DNA of 32,026 nucleotides from Clostridia bacterium. GTDB lineage: Bacteria > Bacillota > Clostridia > Oscillospirales > CAG-272. The notes beneath the pieces are model-generated. The model had not been told where the DNA came from. It saw only the letters and a program-made list of their open reading frames with translations, and made no database searches. Within the stretch, counting starts at the first letter, position 1. Every line of letters starts with the position of its first letter. Positions 26,240-32,026 of the stretch are shown here, one piece after another. A program made the translations under genes and the position numbers. The stretch covers positions 1 to 32,026 of the forward strand of contig JAFXHA010000062.1 in assembly GCA_017536635.1 (NCBI GenBank), written 5' to 3'.

Positions 26240-27432
26240 TTTTCGATCTCCTTATAAAGCTCTCGGTAATACTCATTAAACACAGCGCAGCCTGAAACCC
26301 TTTTGTTTCGCATCAGCACCGTGCATTTAGAGCAGGCGAGACAGCATCTTTTAGAATCAAATATACCATTCAGATGATCTCTGTAAAAGCCGGGGTATGC
26401 AAGCCACATCCTGCCGTATCCCACAAGGTCGCATATTCCTTCCGCAAGCTGTCTCTCCGACTGCTCAAACAGATCCTCACGGTAATACGAAAGCCCCGAT
26501 CCGACAACCGTGAGCGTTGGAAAGCGTTCCTTTATGTGCTTCTCGATGGTCTCAAAGCGCGCAAGTCCCATCTGTGCCGTCTCGGGCGGCTGATATCCGC
26601 CCTTTCGGTAAGGACGGTTGACGTGAGGATTATAATACGGATTTCCCACGGTAACGTTCAGCATTTGCACGCCCTCCGCTACAAGCCTCTCGATAAGCAT
26701 ATCGGGCTCGGTAAGATCCAGCTCGTTCTGCTCGGTAGTTCCAAAGCCGTACGGCTTTGGAACCATATCCGAAGCGCTCAGTCGCGTCGTCAGCAAAATG
26801 CCGTCAGGTATTGCCTTTTTAACCGCTCTGACGCAGTCAAGATACAGCCTTGCGCGATTTTCAAAGCAACCGCCATAGCGCCCCTTGCGCTCAAAGGCGG
26901 ATAAAAGCTCTTGAAAAAGATATCCGTGGCAGGACTTCACGTCAACGCCGTCAAAGCCTGCCTCGATAGCGAGAAGCGCCGATAAAACGTATTTTTCGGG
27001 AAGCGTATCAAGATATTCGTCAGACACGATGTTTTCATCGGTTACAGGTCTTTTCTCCTCATAAACCGGATTGCGATAGGCGATCATCGGGACAATACTC
27101 TGCCTGCCAGAATGAGTAAGCTGCAAAATGAAGATGGGACTGATGCCGCACTCATCCCGCGCTATTTTCCGCATATCGCTCAGCAGGGCCTTGAAGGCGG
27201 ACAGATTTTCCCTTGTCAGCATCATCTGTCTCGGATTAGTTCTTCCCTCGGGGCAGACCGCGTTTGCCTCAAACCAGATAACACCCGCTCCGCTTTTCGC
27301 CGCCTTGATATATTTTTCAACCGTCAGTGAGCTGGGACTTCCGTCGGTATTGCAATCACAGCCCTCCATAGGCTGAAGCACTATGCGGTTGCAAATTGTT
27401 TTTTCTCCCACTTGAATCGAATTACTTATCAT
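26236..27432 (-). CDS. Old-yellow-enzyme family NADH:flavin oxidoreductase with iron-sulfur motif
   Basis: The 398-residue protein is an FMN TIM-barrel of the OYE family: ICNRIVLQPMEGCDCN at the start, ILQLTHSGRQ (102-111), and a strand GFDGVDVKSCHGYLFQELLS where ordinary members have the HGYLLxQF segment. Near the C-terminus Cys364, Cys367, Cys370 and Cys382 resemble the 4Fe-4S site of 2,4-dienoyl-CoA reductase and bile-acid BaiCD/BaiH. The second FAD/NADH-binding half of those proteins is missing. A start at 27543 without ribosome-binding signal is rejected; the ATG at 27432 has AAAGGTG upstream and gives a proper domain start. First gene of the five-gene redox operon, divergent from the bile-salt-hydrolase gene. 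Likely an ene-reductase or demethylase; substrate unknown. Confidence 0.82.
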   Translation of the reverse strand: MISNSIQVGEKTICNRIVLQPMEGCDCNTDGSPSSLTVEKYIKAAKSGAGVIWFEANAVCPEGRTNPRQMMLTRENLSAFKALLSDMRKIARDECGISPIFILQLTHSGRQSIVPMIAYRNPVYEEKRPVTDENIVSDEYLDTLPEKYVLSALLAIEAGFDGVDVKSCHGYLFQELLSAFERKGRYGGCFENRARLYLDCVRAVKKAIPDGILLTTRLSASDMVPKPYGFGTTEQNELDLTEPDMLIERLVAEGVQMLNVTVGNPYYNPHVNRPYRKGGYQPPETAQMGLARFETIEKHIKERFPTLTVVGSGLSYYREDLFEQSERQLAEGICDLVGYGRMWLAYPGFYRDHLNGIFDSKRCCLACSKCTVLMRNKRVSGCAVFNEYYRELYKEIEK

Positions 27433-27478
27433 CTGACAATGCACCTTTCGTACCGTTTTTGAATTACTATTCACTCGT

Positions 27479-27507
27479 ATTATATCACGCCGATCACAAA
27501 AAAACAA
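27479..27507 (-). promoter_or_regulatory. Promoter of the five-gene redox operon
   Basis: On the minus strand TATAAT (27479-27484) follows a weak TTGTTT (27502-27507) by 17 bases. The weak -35 suggests activation may be needed. No clear promoter could be assigned to the divergent plus-strand gene in the same 148-base gap. Confidence 0.55.
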
Positions 27508-27580
27508 GAATATAACCGCATAATTATCATTATTTTTGCACACGCTTTACTAAAGATTACTAAGCAAAAAAGGAGAAGCT

Positions 27581-28525
27581 ATGTGCACAGCAATAAGCGA
27601 CAATAGCGGTCGTCATCTGTTCGGCAGAACGCTCGATCTTGAATATTCCCTGTCCGAGCAGGCAGTTATCACACCTCGGGGCTTTGAATTGAATTTCCTG
27701 CGCGAGCCTCCTCTCACAAGGCATCTTGCGATCATCGGAATAGCGCACGTATTTGGCGGTATTCCTCTTTATTACGATGCGGCAAACGAGGCGGGACTTG
27801 CCGCCGCGGGCTTGAATTTCGGCGGCAGCGCCGTATATTCTGAGCCGAGCTCAAGTACGCACAATATTGCATCCTTTGAGCTTATACCATGGGTGCTCGG
27901 GCAATGTAAAAGTGTCGGCGAGGCGGCGGAGCTGCTCAAAGGTACCTCTATAATCGCCGACAGCGTTGACGCATCCCTGCCCGCAACGCCTCTGCATTGG
28001 CTCATCGCCGACAGAACGGGCGCGATCGCCGTAGAGCCGATAGCGGATGGGCTTAAAATCCGCGAGGATCCGTTTGGAGTGCTGACAAACGAGCCACCTC
28101 TCGACTATCATCTGACGAACGTTAAAAATTATACGTCTCTTAATGCCACTCCGCCCAAAAACACGCTCTGTCCCGACGTAAAGCTTGAGCCATATTCGCG
28201 CGGAATGGGTGCTATCGGTCTTCCGGGAGATCTTTCGTCATCATCGCGCTTTGTGCGTGCGATATTCGCAAAAAGCCACACTCTGCCGGAACCAGAGCAA
28301 AACGCCGCAATCAACAGATTCTTTCGCATTATGGACACGGTATCCGTACCGCGCGGCTGTATAATCACCGACGAGGGCAAGGCGGTCTCGACCGTCTACG
28401 TATCCTGTGCCGATACCGAAACCGCGACCTACTATTTTTCCACCTACGGCAACCGCAGCATCCACTCTCTGCGACTTTCCGACGCCAACCTTGATTCAAG
28501 TGAGATATTTGCTGAGACTATATAA
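27581..28525 (+). CDS. bsh: Choloylglycine hydrolase family protein, probable bile salt hydrolase
   Basis: This family cleaves amide bonds of conjugated bile salts, penicillin V or acyl-homoserine lactones. The 314-residue protein has the N-terminal nucleophile Cys2 exposed after Met removal, Arg16 and Asp19 in GRTLDLEYS, Asn79 in AGLNF, Asn170 in VLTNEPP and Arg223 in SSRFVR, matching the six active-site residues of bile salt hydrolases. The loop YSRGMGAIGLPGD is very like that of lactobacillus and clostridial enzymes. There is no signal peptide, as is usual for Gram-positive bile salt hydrolases. AAGGAG precedes the ATG. It is a single-gene unit divergent from the redox operon. Penicillin acylase activity is a less likely alternative. 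Confidence 0.88.
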   Translation: MCTAISDNSGRHLFGRTLDLEYSLSEQAVITPRGFELNFLREPPLTRHLAIIGIAHVFGGIPLYYDAANEAGLAAAGLNFGGSAVYSEPSSSTHNIASFELIPWVLGQCKSVGEAAELLKGTSIIADSVDASLPATPLHWLIADRTGAIAVEPIADGLKIREDPFGVLTNEPPLDYHLTNVKNYTSLNATPPKNTLCPDVKLEPYSRGMGAIGLPGDLSSSSRFVRAIFAKSHTLPEPEQNAAINRFFRIMDTVSVPRGCIITDEGKAVSTVYVSCADTETATYYFSTYGNRSIHSLRLSDANLDSSEIFAETI

Positions 28526-28527
28526 CA

Positions 28528-28559
28528 AAAGCGCTTTTGACATAACCGTCAAAAGCGCT
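28528..28559. terminator. Bidirectional terminator between the bile-salt-hydrolase and UroD-family genes
   Basis: AAGCGCTTTTGAC (28528-28540) pairs perfectly with GTCAAAAGCGCTT (28547-28559) between two convergent genes. Confidence 0.8.
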
Positions 28560-28582
28560 TATTATTTGATATTATTTAAATA

Positions 28583-29806
28583 TTAGCCGTAATATTTATC
28601 CAACACGTCGCTGACCGTTTCTGACCAGACTATAAGATTTTCGGGGCGATGCGACACGGTACTGATATCCTTGAGGACAAGCTCTGTGGGGCAACCGTAC
28701 TTCAGCGCCGCCTTGACAGATCTTTCGGTCTCCTCGCGTATTACGTCGGGATCGGTATTGATTGCTACATACGCAGGGTTTGGCTTGCGCGCGAGCACGC
28801 AATCTCCGCCTATCTGCTCAGCGCAGCGTTCTACGTTTGCCCAAGGTGAACAGCCTATCTTGCGAAGATTAGGAATGGTTTTAAGCAGCTCTATCTTATC
28901 GTCAAGCGGCTCGCAGCAACCGTAATAGGTATAGGCAAAGCGCTCCGCTATCGAATAAAGATAATCAAGCTCAAACTCCTTGAACATCTCGGGAGATACT
29001 ACGCCGAAGGACTGTGCCGCAGCTCTGAGCCACATTGACTTTAAGCCTCCACCCTCCATTCCCGATATCTGCGCGGGCGTACAGTGAAGAGAGGAGGGAC
29101 AAAGCACGTCAAGATACTTTTCAACAAAATCCATCTGCTTGTGCGCTGCGGACTCGTATTTAGCTATTATTTTATGCAGATACTCGGGACGGTCATACAT
29201 ATCCATAAGCATAGGCTCGACACCGCGAAGCCTCGTTATCATATCCCACGGAACATGAGACATATATCCGAAGCCGTACTGTCTTATCGGTATGGAATCT
29301 CCAAGCAGCTCGGTGTAAAATTCCATATTCTGCGCATCCTTTTCGGGATCGAGAGAAAATTCGGGATCGTGCATCAGCTCAAGAGCCGACTCGTCCTCAA
29401 GCACGTCCTCATATTCCCTGGAAACTATTCTGTTTTTATCGTCGGTACGCTTCAGGTCAGCAGTCTTGAATTCGATACCCATTCCCGTCGAATGAACGGT
29501 GCGCGCGACTCTGAAAAAGGGCTCGCAAAGATTATCCGCCTTAAAATGCTTCAGATAAAAAAGCTTGGTTCGAAAATAATATTCTACCTTGCGAGCCGAC
29601 TCGTCCTCACATACGCAGTCAAGCTCGCCGTCCATATTCATCTGATACCACGGGATCTCGTCGAGCAACACGGGCGGACGAACGATCTTCAGATCGTTCG
29701 AATCCTGCATACGCTTAAACATTGCTCTTTGCTTATCGGTGTCCACGATCGCCATATACTGCTTTGCAAGCTCGCGAACTATACTTTTATCCTTTTCGCT
29801 TATCAT
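28583..29806 (-). CDS. Uroporphyrinogen decarboxylase-family protein, non-haem type
   Basis: The 407-residue protein shares the UroD/MtaA/CmuA barrel. Many members outside haem synthesis are zinc-dependent methyltransferases acting on methoxy compounds, methylamines or cobalamin proteins. It carries Cys297-Cys298 in YYGCCEPLDD and Cys319 in KIGCSPWANV at the positions where such enzymes coordinate zinc, and ends ELVLKDISTVSHRPENLIVW. It is longer than true HemE (about 350) and lacks its arginine-rich N-terminus, so a haem role is unlikely. It has its own extended -10 promoter and follows the CE15-like gene. A methyl- or methoxy-group transfer role in plant-derived carbon use is inference. Confidence 0.72.
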   Translation of the reverse strand: MISEKDKSIVRELAKQYMAIVDTDKQRAMFKRMQDSNDLKIVRPPVLLDEIPWYQMNMDGELDCVCEDESARKVEYYFRTKLFYLKHFKADNLCEPFFRVARTVHSTGMGIEFKTADLKRTDDKNRIVSREYEDVLEDESALELMHDPEFSLDPEKDAQNMEFYTELLGDSIPIRQYGFGYMSHVPWDMITRLRGVEPMLMDMYDRPEYLHKIIAKYESAAHKQMDFVEKYLDVLCPSSLHCTPAQISGMEGGGLKSMWLRAAAQSFGVVSPEMFKEFELDYLYSIAERFAYTYYGCCEPLDDKIELLKTIPNLRKIGCSPWANVERCAEQIGGDCVLARKPNPAYVAINTDPDVIREETERSVKAALKYGCPTELVLKDISTVSHRPENLIVWSETVSDVLDKYYG

Positions 29807-29858
29807 GAATGATTTTCCCCCTCATTTATGTATTATTTTATTTTTATTCTTTGGCTTA

Positions 29859-29867
29859 ATTATAGCA
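29859..29867 (-). promoter_or_regulatory. Extended -10 promoter of the UroD-family gene
   Basis: On the minus strand TGCTATAAT, preceded by ATA, lies about 53 bases upstream of the start; no recognisable -35. Confidence 0.6.
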
Positions 29868-29917
29868 TATAAAAAGAAAAAATAAATAGGGTTTTATTGC
29901 CTTTTTCTTGTCTTTAG

Positions 29918-29947
29918 GGATGCCCCCCATAAACTCCGGGGCTATCC
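29918..29947 (-). terminator. Hairpin after the CE15-like gene
   Basis: On the minus strand GGATAGCCCC pairs with GGGGGGCATCC around a 9-base loop, starting at the base after the stop codon. It lacks a T-run on either strand, so termination is uncertain. Confidence 0.4.
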
Positions 29948-31087
29948 TTAAGGACATCTCCACTTATATATCAGCTCGGGCTCCTCAAAGGGCGTTGAGA
30001 AAAAGCCTTCGCCAAGCGGAGCCCCCTCCCGCTGATGCTTTATGACCGACACCGCCATGGCAATATCCTCGGGCTTGTGAAAATGCTCCCCTTTTCTGAA
30101 ATACCAATAAAGATTTTTTTCCTTACCGTAAAGCTTATATACCTCGCTCACCGCCTGCGTGGTCATCCACGAACCGATGGGATTTGCCCAGACGTCGCTT
30201 GCCGCCTCGGCAACCACCAAGGTCCTCGGTGCGACAAGTGCCTTGAGAAAATGCTCGTCAAAGGGCAGCTCCTCTTCACACTGTACGTATTTTTTTATAT
30301 CCGAACCAAACCAATAAGTAAAAGCACGGATAAGATCGGCAAGAGTTTCGCTGCGCTGCTCCGTGCCGTTTTCCTTGATCGCGCTCATATGTACGCGGTA
30401 ACAGCCGCAACCGCCGGCACCCGATTCGTTGGGTACAACGATCCTCGCACGCTTATCAAGAACACCCGCAAGCGCGGCAGTCTTTCCGCCGCGCGAATGT
30501 CCTGTAAAGGTGATCCAATCCATATCGAACAGCTCGAGCTTCTCAAGCGCATCCACACATCTCGAATATCCCCACGCCCAAGCGCCGAGCGCTCCGAACG
30601 TGTATTCGGGATAGCACTCGTAAAGCGGTCCCTTGCGATCGTTCACATATATATCGGGCGCAAGCTCGGTGCGGTTAAATAGCGCAAGCCCTATGCCTGC
30701 GTCAAGCGCCTGTGCTCTCCATTCCTTGTCAAAGGCATAGTCAAAGCACATATCACCGTCAACGATGACGGGAGTCTTCACTCCCTTTGGTGCGGCAAAA
30801 TACACTCTCATCGTAAAGGATATAGGATGCGCGCGTCTTCCCGTTGTAATACGATAATTTCCTACATTGATACCCTTGAAAAGCAACTCTACCTCGAGAA
30901 ATTCGGGCTCGGGCGGCATCGTTCCGTACTGAAGCTCGACCGCACTCTTGTAAAGCTCTGCTTTGTGCTCCTCGAACTCCTCCGACGTAGACACACGCGT
31001 GCCGTCAGCGCGAAGAAACGGATCGGGAAGCTCTCCAAGCACCTTGTAGTCGGTTATCTTTATTACTTTTTCATTAAAAATAGCCAT
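29948..31087 (-). CDS. CE15-like glucuronoyl esterase family alpha/beta-hydrolase
   Basis: CE15 enzymes cut ester bonds between glucuronic acid on xylan and lignin alcohols. The 379-residue protein shows the CE15 nucleophile motif GHSRGGK with Ser198, the VPNESGAGGCGCYR block with Glu221 at the place of the catalytic acid of the fungal enzymes, and GEHFHKPED with the likely catalytic His (335 or 337). A W/Y-rich substrate region precedes the nucleophile. It has no signal peptide, unlike most biomass-degrading CE15 enzymes, so it would act on imported, small uronate esters. It follows the TIM-barrel isomerase gene by 13 bases with AGGAG ahead of its ATG. Confidence 0.75.
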   Translation of the reverse strand: MAIFNEKVIKITDYKVLGELPDPFLRADGTRVSTSEEFEEHKAELYKSAVELQYGTMPPEPEFLEVELLFKGINVGNYRITTGRRAHPISFTMRVYFAAPKGVKTPVIVDGDMCFDYAFDKEWRAQALDAGIGLALFNRTELAPDIYVNDRKGPLYECYPEYTFGALGAWAWGYSRCVDALEKLELFDMDWITFTGHSRGGKTAALAGVLDKRARIVVPNESGAGGCGCYRVHMSAIKENGTEQRSETLADLIRAFTYWFGSDIKKYVQCEEELPFDEHFLKALVAPRTLVVAEAASDVWANPIGSWMTTQAVSEVYKLYGKEKNLYWYFRKGEHFHKPEDIAMAVSVIKHQREGAPLGEGFFSTPFEEPELIYKWRCP

Positions 31088-31100
31088 ACCGTTTCTCCTG

Positions 31101-31871
31101 TCATTGCTTTATTTTTATGTTTTCGAGCAGCTCCGCATAATTTTTCACCGCCGTTTCAAAATCAGGACAATACAAGCATTCAAGGCTCATACGTCCGTTA
31201 TATCCGACACTCTCAAGCGCAGAAACAAATGCCTTTACGTCGTCGGCATCCTCGGCTTCGGGCGCGCCTCGGTCATCGTTCATACGGGCAATATGCGTGT
31301 GCAGTATGTATTTGCCATACCTTGCAATATCCGCCATATCCTCGCCGTTCTTATAAAAATGAAACAGATCAACTATGCAGCCGATATCATCTCTACCGAT
31401 ATCCTCGCATATTTTCGCGGCTTGTGCTAACGTCTTTATAAAATTATCATCGCTGAGCGGCTCTATCGCGACCTTCATTCCATAGACAGAAGCTACGTCC
31501 GCTACGGTAACAAGAGCCATTTTGAAATTCTCCTCGGCTTCTTCCACACTACAGCCCTCGGGTATTTTTCTCGCGCCGCCGCTACCAATAACTACTATTT
31601 TTGTTCCGAGCCTCGCAGCTCTTGCAAGCGCCATTTCGGCATAAGCTTTTATCGCCTTAAGATCAATATTATATGAAAGCTTCAGATCCGAACTGCAAAA
31701 TCCATTTACAGCCTCAAAAGACATTTGAGTTTTCTCAAGCGCGGCGCATACTATATCAAATTTCTCGTCGGTCATTTTGGAGATCGCACTCAGACTCCCC
31801 TCTGCATAGTCAAATCCCAAGCCTTTGATATATTCAAGCTTTTCCGCGCCCGTGCATATTCCAAATTTCAT
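31101..31871 (-). CDS. Sugar phosphate isomerase/epimerase-like TIM-barrel protein
   Basis: A second xylose isomerase-like TIM-barrel protein, 256 residues. The metal-binding strand ends are visible: Glu in KVAIEPLSD, Asp in GCIVDLFHFYKN, His in YILHTHIAR and Glu in MSLECLY. It is not closely similar to the protein at 22948-23718. Substrate could be a keto-sugar, uronate or cyclitol. TAGGAGG precedes the ATG. It is the first gene of a unit with the CE15-like esterase, which could hand it a freed uronic acid; that link is inference. Confidence 0.8.
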   Translation of the reverse strand: MKFGICTGAEKLEYIKGLGFDYAEGSLSAISKMTDEKFDIVCAALEKTQMSFEAVNGFCSSDLKLSYNIDLKAIKAYAEMALARAARLGTKIVVIGSGGARKIPEGCSVEEAEENFKMALVTVADVASVYGMKVAIEPLSDDNFIKTLAQAAKICEDIGRDDIGCIVDLFHFYKNGEDMADIARYGKYILHTHIARMNDDRGAPEAEDADDVKAFVSALESVGYNGRMSLECLYCPDFETAVKNYAELLENIKIKQ

Positions 31872-31902
31872 AACAGCCTCCTAAATATTATGTTACACCA
31901 AT

Positions 31903-31911
31903 ATTATAGCA
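31903..31911 (-). promoter_or_regulatory. Extended -10 promoter of the isomerase-CE15 unit
   Basis: On the minus strand TGCTATAAT preceded by ATA, the same 12-base context as at 29859. A second TGCTATAAT lies further upstream at 31956-31964. Confidence 0.55.
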
Positions 31912-31994
31912 TATTTTCAAGGAAGGTAAATGCAAAATCTTAATTTATAACGCCGATTATAGCATTATATTAATATTTTTCCGAATCATCGCAA

Positions 31995-32024
31995 AAGAGG
32001 CGCCCGCATTTGCAAGCGCCTCTT
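31995..32024 (-). terminator. Terminator of a transcript entering from the right edge
   Basis: AAGAGGCGC (31995-32003) pairs with GCGCCTCTT (32016-32024); on the minus strand a short TTTT follows. It suggests another minus-strand gene ends just beyond the window. Confidence 0.6.
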
Positions 32025-32026
32025 GA

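Noticed and set aside
27433-27543. N-terminal extension of the OYE-family protein
   Set aside because: It covers the promoter, is low in similarity to the family, and has no ribosome-binding site.
28583-29806. HemE (haem synthesis) assignment for the UroD-family gene
   Set aside because: Longer than HemE, lacks its conserved N-terminal arginine block, has paired cysteines, and no haem genes are nearby.

Overview
The window reads as chromosome of an anaerobic, gut-associated member of the Firmicutes (class Clostridia). The evidence is the AAGGAG-type ribosome-binding sites, sigma-A promoters (TTGACA-17-TATAAT), U-tract terminators, a lysine and a ZTP riboswitch, split PurH activities and a bile-salt-hydrolase gene. 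This placement is an inference; there is no rRNA or other marker to fix it. Genes are densely packed, mostly on the minus strand, and no tRNA, rRNA, prophage or CRISPR array was seen.

Region 1 (1-3.4 kb): queA (minus), then a lysine riboswitch with a consensus promoter and terminator driving dapA-dapB (plus), the first committed steps of lysine and diaminopimelate synthesis.

Region 2 (3.4-6.0 kb): a roughly 480-bp element made of one DUF559 endonuclease gene between two 46/47-bp structured inverted repeats. It has landed at the 3' end of a P-loop kinase gene and supplies that gene's last codons and stop. Next come nrnA and rbfA (minus), which overlap.

Region 3 (6.0-20.8 kb): an 11-gene purine operon on the minus strand, transcribed purE-purC-purF-purM-purN-purO-type IMP cyclohydrolase-AICAR transformylase-purD-purL-guaB-fhs. 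It starts at a consensus promoter and passes through a ZTP riboswitch with its own terminator. The operon makes IMP and XMP and also the formyl-tetrahydrofolate that two of its steps consume, so sensing of AICAR triphosphate fits. PurF lacks the usual nucleophilic cysteine, and the bifunctional PurH is replaced by two separate proteins.

Region 4 (20.9-32.0 kb): accessory catabolism. It holds a plus-strand GH16 enzyme; a tightly coupled five-gene minus-strand redox operon (old-yellow-enzyme flavoprotein, short-chain dehydrogenase, fumarate-reductase-like flavoprotein, TIM-barrel isomerase, D-2-hydroxyacid dehydrogenase); a divergent bile-salt-hydrolase-type gene; and a minus-strand group of a TIM-barrel isomerase, a CE15-like esterase and a UroD-family protein. 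The substrate of this redox cluster is not evident from sequence, and it is the best candidate for undescribed biology here.
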